In this document: positions 14,660 through 23,810 of the stretch, in pieces
Layout of the letters: each line of letters begins with the position of its first letter
Numbering within the stretch: position 1 is the first letter of the stretch
Origin: Methanobacteriota archaeon
GTDB lineage: Archaea > Thermoplasmatota > Thermoplasmata > RBG-16-68-12
Direction of reading: 5' to 3'
Length of the DNA: 26,668 bases
Assembly (NCBI GenBank): GCA_005878665.1
Contig: VBLR01000118.1
Coordinates: forward strand, 1 to 26,668
The notes under the pieces: model-generated
The model's input: the letters and a program-made list of their open reading frames with translations, nothing else
What the model was told of the DNA's origin: nothing
The model's database searches: none
Translations under genes and position numbers: made by a program

Positions 14660-15580
14660 ATGGCGAACGTCGAGCTCGAGAAGGCCCGCCTGCGCCGGAG
14701 CGATAAGGGGGACCGCCGCAAGAGCGTCATCGGCCTCGGGTCGGCCCTGTTCGTCCTCTTCGGGTTCATCGCCTTCCTGAACGTGATCAACTCGGTGAAC
14801 CTCGCGTTCCGACCCACCCAAGGTCCCGTGGAACGGTTCCTGTACTGGCTCGTCGTGGGGACGCTCGGCTTCATCGGGCCCTACGGATTCTATGTGGCGA
14901 AGCTGCAGCGGGAGATCAAGCAGGTCGAACGCCGGCTCCCGGACTTCCTCCGCGATGTCGCGGAGGCCGGGCGGTTCGGCATGACCCTGGCCGAGGCGAT
15001 CGTCGTCTCGTCCGGAGGCCGCTACGGGAAACTCACGCCGGAAATCAAGAAGATGGCGGCCCAGATCACCTGGGGCGTGCCCGCGACGGAGGCCCTGCGC
15101 CTCTTCGCGACGCGCGTGAAGACCCCGATGGTCGGGCGGGTCGTCGCAATCATCGTCAAGTCCTCCGACGCCGGAGGCGACGTCGCCGACGTCCTGACGA
15201 TGGTCAGCCATGACACGAAGGAGAACCAGCTGACCGAGGACGAGCGCCGGATCGCGATGTCGACGTACATCGCGGTGATTTACATCTCGTTCATGGTCTT
15301 CCTCGTCACAATCTGGATCCTCGACGTGACGTTCCTGCCGCAGATGCTCAAGGCGAGCGGCGCGCTGGCCTCCACGGGAGGCGCCATCCAGAGCCCTCTG
15401 GCCCAAGACCTTCCGGGGGTCGTCAACTCGATCCGGATCGCGTTCTTCATCGCGACGGTCGTGCACGGCCTCGGAGACGGAATCCTCGCGGGCGTCCTGG
15501 ACACCGGGAAGATCCCGAACGGACTGAGGCACAGCTTCATCATGCTCGTGATCGCCCTGTTCGCGTTCCTGTTCATCTGA
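14660..15580 (+). CDS. FlaJ/TadC-like membrane platform protein (copy 2)
   Basis: This 306-residue protein is a second T2SSF protein. Early membrane helices (about 23-45 SVIGLGSALFVLFGFIAFLN; 58-78) are followed by a cytoplasmic domain with KQVERRLPDFLRDVAEAGRF, GMTLAEAIVVSSGG and SSDAGGDVADVLTMVSHDTK. The last two are typical of the TadC/GspF core. C-terminal helices end near residue 306 (RHSFIMLVIALFAFLFI). The ATG follows GGAGGG and lies one base after the upstream stop. It is clearly different in sequence from copy 1, so the two are old paralogues that probably form a hetero-oligomeric platform. Ten bases separate it from the second ATPase. Confidence 0.88.
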   Translation: MANVELEKARLRRSDKGDRRKSVIGLGSALFVLFGFIAFLNVINSVNLAFRPTQGPVERFLYWLVVGTLGFIGPYGFYVAKLQREIKQVERRLPDFLRDVAEAGRFGMTLAEAIVVSSGGRYGKLTPEIKKMAAQITWGVPATEALRLFATRVKTPMVGRVVAIIVKSSDAGGDVADVLTMVSHDTKENQLTEDERRIAMSTYIAVIYISFMVFLVTIWILDVTFLPQMLKASGALASTGGAIQSPLAQDLPGVVNSIRIAFFIATVVHGLGDGILAGVLDTGKIPNGLRHSFIMLVIALFAFLFI

Positions 15581-15589
15581 GGTGACCGA

Positions 15590-17368
15590 ATGGCCCAATC
15601 CACGGAGAAGAACTACGCGCCCACGGAGGACCCCGACCGGAAGGCCTCCGAACGCGACGAAGCCAAACGGATGCTCGACGGGATGGACGAGAAGAAGAAG
15701 AGCAGCACCGCCGCGACGCTCGATTCGATCAAGAAGCGCTACTTCACCCGACTCCTCGGGGACAAGGGCATCAAAGTCAAGTCACCGAAGGTGAGCAGCG
15801 TCGAGGAGACGAGCCTCGGCAAGATCACGACGATCCCGAAGATCGTTCAGCGGAACATGAACGAAATCGAGATCCAGCCGATCCTGAAGAACTTCTCGTA
15901 CGTCCGGATTCTCTACGACACGATGGCGAACGAGTACTTTTACGAGGCGATCGAGCCGAAGCTCATCGAAGAGGAGTCGGAACTCCTCGATGTCCTCAAG
16001 GAGATCCTCGTGGAGAACCTCGAGCTGCTGGACGACGCGGATCGCGCCCGGAAGGAGAACTACTTGCGGCGCATCGTCGACGGCCTCCTCCGGGAACTCG
16101 GCGTCGAACTCCATCCCGTGTCGAAGGAACGCGTCCTGTATTACGTGTACCGGGACTTCATCCGGTACGGCCCGATCGACGTCGTCATGACGGACGTACA
16201 GGTCGAAGATGTCTCGTGCGACGGCGTCCGCGTGCCGCTCTACATCTACCACCGCAAATACGGCTCGATCCCGTCGAACCTCAAGTTCGACAACGCGGAG
16301 GAGCTCGACTCGTTCGTCGTGTGGCTCGCCCAGCGGTCGGGGAAGCACATCTCGGTCGCGCAACCGATGCTGGACGCGACGATCCCAGACGGCTCGCGTC
16401 TCCAGGCCACCCTCGGCATGCACGTCACAAAGCGAGGATCCTCGTTCACGATCCGGCGATTCCGGGAGAACCCCTTCACCCCGCTCGACCTCGTCCGGTT
16501 CAAGACGATGTCGCCGGAGATGATGGCGTACATGTGGCTCGCGATCGAGAACGGGCAGTCGATGCTCATCTGCGGTGGAACCGCCTCGGGGAAGACCACG
16601 ACGCTGAACGCGATCCTCCTGTTCATCCCGCCCCAGATGAAGATCGTGTCCATCGAAGACACGCGGGAACTGAACCTGCCCCACGAGAACTGGGTGCCGT
16701 TGCTCACCCGCGCCGGGTTCGGCGGCCGGGTCGCCTCCACGGGGAAGCCCGCGGGCGAGATCGACATGTTCGACTTGCTCACGGCGGCCCTGCGTCAGCG
16801 GCCGCAGTACATGATGATCGGAGAAGTCCGTGGACCCGAGGCGTTCGTTGTGTTCCAGGCCATGGCGACGGGCAAGTCCGCGTACACGACGTTCCACGCG
16901 GATGACGTCCAAGCGATGGTCCACCGCCTCGAGAACGATCCGATCAACTTGCCGCGGGCCCTCGTCGCGGCCCTCGACATCGTCCTGCTCCAGGCGCAGG
17001 TGAAGGTCGGCACCGACATGACCCGGCGCGTGAAGGCGATCGTCGAGGTCGTCGGGACGGACCCGGAGTCGAACGAGCTGATCACGAACTCGGCGTACAC
17101 CTGGAATCCCGCGGATGACACGTTCAACTACAGCGGTCACTCGTACGTCTACGAGAAGATCTCCCTCGCCCGGAACTGGAACCAGCGGAGGATGGAACAG
17201 GAGGTCAAACGCCGCCTCGACATCTTCGAGTACATGAAGCGGATGGAGATCAAGAACTACCGGGACGTCGCGAAGATCGTGTCGTCGTATTACAAGGACC
17301 CGGACGGCATGATCAAGATCATCCGCGACACGTTGCAGGCGCAAGGCGTCGCGGTGCCCGCGGCCTGA
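15590..17368 (+). CDS. Type IV pilus/secretion ATPase of the archaeal FlaI/TadA type (copy 2)
   Basis: This 592-residue protein is a second complete motor. A charged N-terminal extension of about 75 residues (KNYAPTEDPDRKASERDEAK) is not seen in copy 1. It then aligns along its whole length: YGPIDVVMTDVQVEDVSCDG, Walker A GGTASGKT (329-336), SIEDTRELNLPHENW, Walker B QYMMIGEVRG and His box TTFHADD. The ATG follows GAGGTGA. Both copies keep all catalytic motifs, so one is not simply a dead subunit; extension and retraction motors, or a mixed hexamer, are the obvious options. The gene ends only six bases before the stop of the convergent MFS gene, leaving almost no room for a separate terminator. 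Confidence 0.92.
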   Translation: MAQSTEKNYAPTEDPDRKASERDEAKRMLDGMDEKKKSSTAATLDSIKKRYFTRLLGDKGIKVKSPKVSSVEETSLGKITTIPKIVQRNMNEIEIQPILKNFSYVRILYDTMANEYFYEAIEPKLIEEESELLDVLKEILVENLELLDDADRARKENYLRRIVDGLLRELGVELHPVSKERVLYYVYRDFIRYGPIDVVMTDVQVEDVSCDGVRVPLYIYHRKYGSIPSNLKFDNAEELDSFVVWLAQRSGKHISVAQPMLDATIPDGSRLQATLGMHVTKRGSSFTIRRFRENPFTPLDLVRFKTMSPEMMAYMWLAIENGQSMLICGGTASGKTTTLNAILLFIPPQMKIVSIEDTRELNLPHENWVPLLTRAGFGGRVASTGKPAGEIDMFDLLTAALRQRPQYMMIGEVRGPEAFVVFQAMATGKSAYTTFHADDVQAMVHRLENDPINLPRALVAALDIVLLQAQVKVGTDMTRRVKAIVEVVGTDPESNELITNSAYTWNPADDTFNYSGHSYVYEKISLARNWNQRRMEQEVKRRLDIFEYMKRMEIKNYRDVAKIVSSYYKDPDGMIKIIRDTLQAQGVAVPAA

Positions 17369-17374
17369 GCCGGC

Positions 17375-18505
17375 CTACGACGCGCTCCGACGACGGACGC
17401 CGAGGGCGAACGTCCCGGAGGCCGCAATGCAGGCGCTGAGGACCACGAACAACGTCGCGCTCGCATCGTGGGCCAGCAGCCACCCCGCGAGGACGGCCCC
17501 GAGCGATCCGATGCCGAAGACGCTCAGGAACGTGAATCCGAAGGCCATCCCCCGCAGGGACCGCGGCACCTCTCCCGTCACGAGCGTATTCTGAAGCGGC
17601 TCGAGGGAGAAGAGGAGGAAGCCGAACACCAACGCCGCCGCGATGAACGGGCTCCCCCCCGGCAAGACCGCCAAGGAGAGGAGAATGGCGCCCGTCGCGG
17701 CAGACAGTGCGAACAGGAGGCGGCCCGGTTGGCGGCGGTCGGCCAACGTCCCCGAGACGACCTGCCCGACGGCACCGAGCGCGAGGGCGAGGGCAAAGAA
17801 GCGCGCCCCGATGAATCGAGGTTGGGGGAGGAACGTGAGGCCACCTTGGTACGCGAACCCCGCGAACATGTAGACGAGCAGGATGAACCCGTACGAGCGG
17901 GTGAGGAGCCCGCGAAGCGGGACGCGCGCTTCGGCCGGACGGTGGGAGGCCTCTTCCGGCAAAGGCTGGGCCAGCAGGAGGATACCGGCGAGGAGGGCCG
18001 GGACCGCCAGGGACGCGGCCGCGAACCTCCAGGATAAGCCGACCGCCAATGCGGCTCCGACGTACGCGGGGCCGGACGCGATGCCGAGGCTCCCGCCCAT
18101 CCCGTGCCATCCCATCCCGCGGCCCTGCTCGACGACGACGCGGGAAATGATCGATAGGCCCGTGGGATGGTAGACGCCGGAGAAGAGGCCCAATGCTCCG
18201 AGGGAGACGGCCAGAAGGGGGATCGACGGGCTCGCGGCGACGCCCGCCATCGATATGGCGATTCCCGCGGCACACACGAGCAACAATCGGGCCGGCGCCC
18301 GCCGATCCGCGAGGAACCCGAAGGGGACGGCCGCGACGCCGTAGAACCCGTACCCCGCCGCCGCGAGCAAGCCGAGGGTCACGTCGTCCGCGCCGAACTC
18401 GGCTTTCCAGGCGAGCAGGAACACGGGAATCGACAAGATGTTCGAGTGGACCACGCCGTGAAGGAACCCGAGGACGGCCACGACTCGCCGATCCTCCCGC
18501 CGCAT
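17375..18505 (-). CDS. MFS transporter
   Basis: This protein of about 376 residues has 12 predicted membrane helices in two halves, with the short charged loop FLADRRAPARL after helix 2 and its counterpart TLADRRQPGRL in the second half, typical of the major facilitator superfamily. The GVYHPTGLSIISRV and GRGMGWHGMGGSLGIASGPA stretches resemble the fosmidomycin-resistance/sugar-efflux branch, so drug or small-molecule export is a reasonable guess. Upstream ATGs at 18517 and 18586 are possible. I prefer 18505 because a TTATCTC element centred near 18531 is at leaderless distance. It is convergent with the second pilus ATPase. The substrate is unknown. Confidence 0.85.
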   Translation of the reverse strand: MRREDRRVVAVLGFLHGVVHSNILSIPVFLLAWKAEFGADDVTLGLLAAAGYGFYGVAAVPFGFLADRRAPARLLLVCAAGIAISMAGVAASPSIPLLAVSLGALGLFSGVYHPTGLSIISRVVVEQGRGMGWHGMGGSLGIASGPAYVGAALAVGLSWRFAAASLAVPALLAGILLLAQPLPEEASHRPAEARVPLRGLLTRSYGFILLVYMFAGFAYQGGLTFLPQPRFIGARFFALALALGAVGQVVSGTLADRRQPGRLLFALSAATGAILLSLAVLPGGSPFIAAALVFGFLLFSLEPLQNTLVTGEVPRSLRGMAFGFTFLSVFGIGSLGAVLAGWLLAHDASATLFVVLSACIAASGTFALGVRRRSAS

Positions 18506-18545
18506 CCGTGGCCGCATCGCCCAAGCGAGATAAGGACTTCTGCGG

Positions 18546-18668
18546 TCAGACGCGGAGGATCGCGCGGACCGTTCCCGGGATCTCAAGGACGAGGCTGACC
18601 ACGATCAGGAAGAGGCGCCAAACGGCGCGAGGGAGCCGCACGGCATGAAGAGGGCGAGGGAGGGCCAT
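18546..18668 (-). CDS. Possible 40-residue membrane peptide
   Basis: A short frame from ATG 18668 to 18546 encodes MALPRPLHAVRLPRAVWRLF followed by LIVVSLVLEIPGTVRAILRV, a basic head and one hydrophobic segment. It lies upstream of the MFS gene on the same strand. The frame is open further upstream to 18791, but that part overlaps the end of the giant surface gene. There is no clear ribosome site. It could be a chance frame. Confidence 0.3.
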   Translation of the reverse strand: MALPRPLHAVRLPRAVWRLFLIVVSLVLEIPGTVRAILRV

Positions 18669-18683
18669 GGTCCTTTGGTTATC

Positions 18684-18701
18684 GTTCGGTCCGCGCCGAA
18701 C
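18684..18701. promoter_or_regulatory. Inverted repeat GTTC-N10-GAAC
   Basis: GTTCGG (18684-18689), six-base spacer and CCGAAC (18696-18701) form a perfect 6-6-6 palindrome, immediately followed by overlapping GAACCGGTTC (18698-18707). It lies after the giant surface gene and before the possible 40-residue peptide, so it may be an operator or a transcript-end hairpin. Confidence 0.4.
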
Positions 18702-18753
18702 CGGTTCCACGGAACGACCATGACGGGAAGGAAACGTCACGAGACGAGCGAGC

Positions 18754-21700
18754 TCACGAGTCCTCTTCCTTCGAATCCTCGTCGCTCGCATCGGAGCGGG
18801 ACTCGTCGTCTTCGTCTTCGACCGGCTTCTTGACGATCTTTTTCTGGATGAGCGGTTGGGGCGTGATCGCCTTGCGGATCACCCGGCGCGGAATCGCGTC
18901 CGTGGCCGGAGCTCCGGCCGGCGCCGCCGATACGACCGTGGGCGCCGATTGCGACCCCGATGGAGCCTCGGCGGGGGCCGCTCCCCGGACGGGCTGACGG
19001 GCCGCGGATGGGACCTGCGCGGCGCCTCCGCCGCCACCCGGCGGCCGTTGCACCTCGCGCATCAACGATCCGCACTTGTGGCAGACGTTGGCCGTCACGG
19101 AGTTGAGGGTGCCGCACGTCGGGCATGGCTTCGAGCCCATCTTGCGCATCTCCTCTTCCTCGCGGAGCCAGTCTTCGAAGGTGAGGAAGGTCGGCTGCTT
19201 CTTCCACCACTCCTGGAACTCGCGGTCGGACAGGTCGCGTCCGAGCTGGCTCGAGGCATCTTGCCGCAGTTTCGCCACGACCTCGTCGTACTGCAGGCGC
19301 ATCTTCTCCTCGTAGTCCGCCATTTCGACCTCGCCGGTCGCGAACTCGACGCCGCACTCCGGGCACTGCTTCACGTCGACCGGGATCCAGGCTTGGCAGT
19401 TCGAGCACTTCGCCATGTCCCGTTCGAACTCGACGCCGCACTTCGGGCACGTCGTCGCGTCCTCCGGGATGAAGGCGCCGCACTCGCCGCACTCGACCAT
19501 CTTGCCGAGGCCGTAGACCTTCCAGTAGAGGGTGATGCCGACGACGACGGCCACCGCCGCGCCGAGGATGACCAGGAAGAGCCACCATGGGACGCCGAGG
19601 ATCGGCACCGGGCTGCTGAGGAATGGCAAGGTCTTCTTCACCGTAATCGGTTGGGTTTGCGGCCCGATGATTGCGGACGACGGTGTGACGACGACGTCGT
19701 ACGGTCCGTCGGCCAGTCCCGATGACACGGCGAGCACGCCAAGGAAGAATCCATCGCCCTGCGTCACGGTCGTGTTCGACGCCATGACGGCTGCGCCTTG
19801 TCGCAATTCAATCGTGAGGCCGACGCCCGCGATCCCGGTATTCGTGCTCGCGTCCCGCACGTATCCCGTGACGCTCAGCGATGCGCCCGGTTCGACCCGC
19901 TGGCCCGCGGTCGGCAAGAGCAGGGCCACGTAACCCTGGGGCGGCTGGACGTTCAGGACGACCGTCGCGGTGTTGTTCGCCTCTTGCGCGGCGCCGCCTT
20001 CGTTGATCCGATTGTCCGGATCGACCTTGAGGAGGATTTGCTGGTTGCCGGTGAGAGGGATGCCGCTGACGTTCAGGGAGACATTCAGGAACGTGCCGAT
20101 CGTGCGACCGTCCACACGGCCGACTTCGGTGGCGCCGAAGAAGGCCGCGATGGACACGTTCAGCGCGGCCGTCTGGCCGGCATTGTAGACCAGGACGTCA
20201 ATCGTGAACGGCTGATTCTGGCTCACGGTCCGCACCCCGGGGTAGTCGCTCTGATGCAACGCCAAGTCGGGCGGCGTCAGCGCATTCACCGAGAACGTCG
20301 CGTTGTTGTTGCCCAGGACATAGTCCTTGTTGCGGATGTCGGTCCCCGTTGCGGCCCTCAGGCTGAACATCAAGACGTGGGTTCCCGTGGACGCCGGGCG
20401 CCAGAGCACCGTGAGGGTCGCGTCGGCGCCGGGGCTGATGTCGAAGGTCACCGGTCCGGCGACCCGCTGGGCCCCTTCCCACACTTCGAGGATCGCCCCG
20501 GCGGCCCGGTTCGTCCCGACGTTATGGGCCACGACGCGCACCTGGGCATCGTTGTTCAGGACGGGGTCCGCGGCGAACTGGATGTCCCCGGAGGAAATCG
20601 AGAGGTCCGGCCACGTGAAGAGCGTGAAGGTCCGAGGCAGGATGTTGTTGAGCTCGTTCGTCTCCCGGATCGCGCCGCCGTCCGTGACCGCGAACAGAGG
20701 CGGGTCCACGACCGCGGAAACGGTGCGGCTCGACTCGAGGGCGCCGTTCGGATGCCAGAGGATTGTGGCCGTGGTCGTGGCGTTCTTCGGGACGAGCGCG
20801 AGGACGGTGTCGTTGATCCAGACGCCCGCCCCCATGTAATCGAGGGGCGCGAAGTCCATCACGCCGTCGCCGTTGCGATCCACGTTGTCCTCGAAGAAGC
20901 TGACCCGGACATTGCGGACGGTGACTTGCCCGGTGTTGCGGATCGCCGCCGTGACCTGGATGTCCGTGTTCATCGGCTGCAGGGGAGACGCTCCGTTCCC
21001 ACCTTGGACGGTCATCGACGTGATGCTGAGGTCGGGCGTCAGGCTGGAGAACGTCAGCTGCACGATCTCGTCGCCCGTCACGAGGGCGGAGGCCGGGGAG
21101 TCCGGCTGGTACGTCGTGAGATCGACGACCGCGGATCCCGTCGCCAGATACGAGTTGTTCACGACGCGGGCGGCCGTCGTTCGGCTCTCCGCGAATGCCC
21201 GATACAGGATCGAGCCGCTCGGGGCGGAGACGGGCCACGTCGTCGAATTCGCGAGGTAGATGTCGTCGACCGCAGGGTTCGGGACCGTGAAGGGCGTCAG
21301 CGTGTTCGGATCGAGGCGTTGAAGCAGGATGTGGACATTCGCGTCCGCGAGGAGCGTCCCGGTTCCGTCGACCGCGTTCACCCGAAGCCACCAGTAACGG
21401 CTCACCTGGGCGCCTCCGGTGATCATGCCGACCCACCACGACCCGTTCGGATCGAACGTCTGCACCGACGTCAGCTGGACGTTCTGGGTCCCGCCGAAGA
21501 CGAGCTGGGACGTCTGGACCTGGTCGAACGTCGCGTTCCGGATGTCCAAGTCGACCGTGTTCGCGTTGCCGTCGTCCGTCGTGAAGGCGAGCGTGGTGAC
21601 GCCCGTGAGCGTCGCGTCCCAGAGGTGCGTCGTCTGGACCGTGTCGATCCAGAGGCCCGGGCCGAGGAACGAATCGCGCACGAGGGTGGCGTTGCCGCCG

Positions 21701-23340
21701 AACAGCGTGACGTTTGCATCGATGGCCGTGTCGGTGATCGTGACGCTCGAGCTGGGTCCCTCTTCGCGAAGCGTGCCGGGGGAACCTCTCGCCGCCAACG
21801 TGAGGGCGCTGCCTCGGCTCGTGACGAGCGTCCCGCCGTTCGCGACGTAGAAGGCGAGCGGGTAGTTGCTCCAGACCGTGGAGTTGACCAAGGTCAGCCG
21901 GCCTCCCGCGAGGATCTTCACATAGGCCCGGGCGTTGCCGTCCGAGCCTTGATCGACGTACAGGCCTCCGTCCGTGATTGTGACGGAGCCGGAAATCTCG
22001 AGGCAACTGGACACGGAGACCGAGCCGACGATTTGCCGGTTGAAGGACCAGGTGGTCACGCCCGTCGGGCACACCTGGAGGTTGCTGAAGGACATCGTGA
22101 CCCACTTGGCGTTGTCCGCCGCGCTGACGGCCGGGTATGGGTCGTAGAACTCGTCGCCGGAGGTACTCGACGCCGCGTACGTGACCTGCTGGTGGTAGTT
22201 CCCGAACGATTCGGCGTTCGGCAAGGTGGCCGTCGTGATCTGGTCCGTGAACAGCGGGATCCGCGCGAGCCCGTCCGAGTCCGTGCGGTTCCATGCGTTC
22301 GTTCCGCTCGCGGTCCGACCGAGATACCAGAGGGTGCGAGCGGTCGGCGTCGTCGCGAGCCCGTTGTCCGGATATTGCGCGGTCGTACTGCTCGGGCTGA
22401 GCGTCGACCAGACGGTCGCGCCGCTCACGGGAATTCCGCTCGAGTCGACGACGGTCGCGTAGAGCCATCGCATGAAGTCGACGTTTCCGCCGGCCGCGGT
22501 GGGTCGGAACGCCGGCTGCCAGTCCGCATTCGCCGCGGGGTCTTCCGTGCGGTCGATCGTGATGTTGTACAAGTAGGCGTTCGAGGTCCCGTCGACGCGC
22601 AGCTCGTTGTGCATGCCCGCCGTGTTCGAGTAATCCACCCCGATGTACGAGTCGTAGGCGTAGAGGTTGCTCGTCGCGGTCAGGACGACGTTGCCGGGCG
22701 TGCCACCCGCGTACTCGTACAAGCGTTCAATCCGAGACCGGTAAAGACTTGCCGTTGTCGTCGACCACGCCATCAGGGGCGCGTCATTGTTGTCATCCGT
22801 GTTGAGGCCGAGACCGGAAATCTCCGGGTCGGTGAAGCCGGTGATCTTCGAGTCCGTGATGTTGATCGTCGCGCTCGTCGCGTTGAACCAACCCGGGAAC
22901 TTCAGCGACGCGCCGTTCCTCATCGTGAACCGGCTGTTCGCGCCGGAGACGGTGAAGGCCAACTTCAGGAAGGGAGAAATCGAGTCTGTCTGGGTCGTGA
23001 CGATCGAGTGGTCGAGGACGAGTTCGCCGCCCGCGTTCACGTTCAACGCGTATCCCTGGTGGGACGTGTCCTTCGCGAAACTCAGGCCGCCATCGGTCAG
23101 CGTGAGGCTGCCGCCAGAATTCACGTTGATCGTGCCGTCGACCGAATACAGAATTCCCGTGCAGACTTGCGTGTTCGTGATCGTCCAGTCGCCCGTGATG
23201 ACCCCGCCGACCTGGTCGCAGGTCCCTGCGCGCGCCGCCGGCGCGAGGGCGAGGAGCGTCGCGAACAGTCCGCCGAGGGCGACCGACCAAACGATGAGGA
23301 GCGTGAGGGCCCTCGCGTTGCGGCCGGCGCGGCTGGACAT
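18754..23340 (-). CDS. Giant surface protein: beta-helix, CARDB repeats, one membrane helix, cytoplasmic zinc ribbons
   Basis: This 1528-residue protein starts with a Sec signal (basic head, hydrophobic ALTLLIVWSVALGGLFATLL, cut near ARA/GT at about 38). About 40-750 is beta-helix-like, with repeated short strands such as VNSGGSLTLTDGGLSF and SGSVTITDGGLYVDQGSDG. Three CARDB-type repeats start with DLSITSMTVQGG, DLSISSGDIQF and DLALHQSDYPG. An Ig-like domain is next, then one membrane helix (about 1249-1271, WWLFLVILGAAVAVVVGITL). The cytoplasmic part has three zinc ribbons (CGECG/CPKCG, CSNCQ/CPECG, CPTCG/CHKCG), a helical stretch between the second and third, a Pro/Ala linker and a very acidic tail. 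GGTGAT six bases before the ATG fixes the start. It may be an adhesin or a surface sensor with an inner signalling tail. Confidence 0.87.
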   Translation of the reverse strand: MSSRAGRNARALTLLIVWSVALGGLFATLLALAPAARAGTCDQVGGVITGDWTITNTQVCTGILYSVDGTINVNSGGSLTLTDGGLSFAKDTSHQGYALNVNAGGELVLDHSIVTTQTDSISPFLKLAFTVSGANSRFTMRNGASLKFPGWFNATSATINITDSKITGFTDPEISGLGLNTDDNNDAPLMAWSTTTASLYRSRIERLYEYAGGTPGNVVLTATSNLYAYDSYIGVDYSNTAGMHNELRVDGTSNAYLYNITIDRTEDPAANADWQPAFRPTAAGGNVDFMRWLYATVVDSSGIPVSGATVWSTLSPSSTTAQYPDNGLATTPTARTLWYLGRTASGTNAWNRTDSDGLARIPLFTDQITTATLPNAESFGNYHQQVTYAASSTSGDEFYDPYPAVSAADNAKWVTMSFSNLQVCPTGVTTWSFNRQIVGSVSVSSCLEISGSVTITDGGLYVDQGSDGNARAYVKILAGGRLTLVNSTVWSNYPLAFYVANGGTLVTSRGSALTLAARGSPGTLREEGPSSSVTITDTAIDANVTLFGGNATLVRDSFLGPGLWIDTVQTTHLWDATLTGVTTLAFTTDDGNANTVDLDIRNATFDQVQTSQLVFGGTQNVQLTSVQTFDPNGSWWVGMITGGAQVSRYWWLRVNAVDGTGTLLADANVHILLQRLDPNTLTPFTVPNPAVDDIYLANSTTWPVSAPSGSILYRAFAESRTTAARVVNNSYLATGSAVVDLTTYQPDSPASALVTGDEIVQLTFSSLTPDLSITSMTVQGGNGASPLQPMNTDIQVTAAIRNTGQVTVRNVRVSFFEDNVDRNGDGVMDFAPLDYMGAGVWINDTVLALVPKNATTTATILWHPNGALESSRTVSAVVDPPLFAVTDGGAIRETNELNNILPRTFTLFTWPDLSISSGDIQFAADPVLNNDAQVRVVAHNVGTNRAAGAILEVWEGAQRVAGPVTFDISPGADATLTVLWRPASTGTHVLMFSLRAATGTDIRNKDYVLGNNNATFSVNALTPPDLALHQSDYPGVRTVSQNQPFTIDVLVYNAGQTAALNVSIAAFFGATEVGRVDGRTIGTFLNVSLNVSGIPLTGNQQILLKVDPDNRINEGGAAQEANNTATVVLNVQPPQGYVALLLPTAGQRVEPGASLSVTGYVRDASTNTGIAGVGLTIELRQGAAVMASNTTVTQGDGFFLGVLAVSSGLADGPYDVVVTPSSAIIGPQTQPITVKKTLPFLSSPVPILGVPWWLFLVILGAAVAVVVGITLYWKVYGLGKMVECGECGAFIPEDATTCPKCGVEFERDMAKCSNCQAWIPVDVKQCPECGVEFATGEVEMADYEEKMRLQYDEVVAKLRQDASSQLGRDLSDREFQEWWKKQPTFLTFEDWLREEEEMRKMGSKPCPTCGTLNSVTANVCHKCGSLMREVQRPPGGGGGAAQVPSAARQPVRGAAPAEAPSGSQSAPTVVSAAPAGAPATDAIPRRVIRKAITPQPLIQKKIVKKPVEDEDDESRSDASDEDSKEEDS

Positions 23341-23424
23341 CGAGGCATCACCGCAGGAAGAGGCACCAGGCTACATCGTGGAGGATGCGACCGGCGGGCA
23401 TGAACCGCTGCCCATCCAGGGCAG

Positions 23425-23436
23425 ATTCTTAAAAAG
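23425..23436 (-). promoter_or_regulatory. TATA box of the giant surface protein
   Basis: CTTTTTAAGAAT on the minus strand is centred about 90 bases before the ATG. It predicts a leader of about 65 bases ending in the GGTGAT ribosome site at 23347-23352. Confidence 0.6.
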
Positions 23437-23470
23437 GTTCTCGGATGATTATCCATCCCGATACGTACCT

Positions 23471-23488
23471 GTTCTCACGCAAGAGAAC
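23471..23488. promoter_or_regulatory. Perfect inverted repeat upstream of the giant surface gene
   Basis: GTTCTC-ACGCAA-GAGAAC is a perfect 6-6-6 palindrome about 40 bases upstream of that gene's TATA box. An extra GTTCTC sits at the TATA box (23437-23442). The layout suits an operator for a dimeric regulator. Confidence 0.55.
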
Positions 23489-23705
23489 ATCGGATTCCTC
23501 CGAGAAGTCATCTTCTATCCTTCTTCGGTAATAAAAATCCGGTTTCGGTCGGGCATGCGAGCAGTCAGGGCCATTGGACTCGGCCCGCGACGATCCCGGA
23601 TGGATGAAATGGCAAGGAACTCGATCCGCGGGAGACGGGTTCCATCGATCTTCGTCCGGGTTCGATGGTTGGCCTCAGACCGGGAGGGGAGGAATCCACG
23701 CGTGC

Positions 23706-23730
23706 CCCGTGATTCTCACGCTATCACGGG
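23706..23730. promoter_or_regulatory. Perfect inverted repeat upstream of the pilin promoter
   Basis: CCCGTGAT (23706-23713) and ATCACGGG (23723-23730) are perfect eight-base arms around a nine-base spacer. The repeat ends about 20 bases before the pilin TATA box. The sequence TTCTCACGC inside it (23713-23721) also occurs inside the repeat at 23471. Confidence 0.55.
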
Positions 23731-23750
23731 TTGGTAACTACCACGAACAA

Positions 23751-23758
23751 TTTATATA
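23751..23758 (+). promoter_or_regulatory. TATA box of the large pilin-like gene
   Basis: TTTATATA is the strongest TATA box in the window. Transcription should start near 23783. GGGAGG in the leader, eight bases before the ATG at 23811, is the ribosome site. Confidence 0.75.
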
Positions 23759-23810
23759 TCGTCGGGTCGGGTGCAAGTGTGTTTCCCTGAGCCCACCGGG
23801 AGGCCACCTC

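Noticed and set aside
15782..17344. A 520-residue minus-strand frame
   Set aside because: It is antisense to the second pilus ATPase, whose motifs are unambiguous.
19798..23403. A 1201-residue plus-strand open frame
   Set aside because: It lies opposite the giant surface gene, which has a signal peptide, domains, a membrane helix and zinc ribbons. The plus frame is Arg/Asp/Val-rich without any motif and is a GC-rich shadow.
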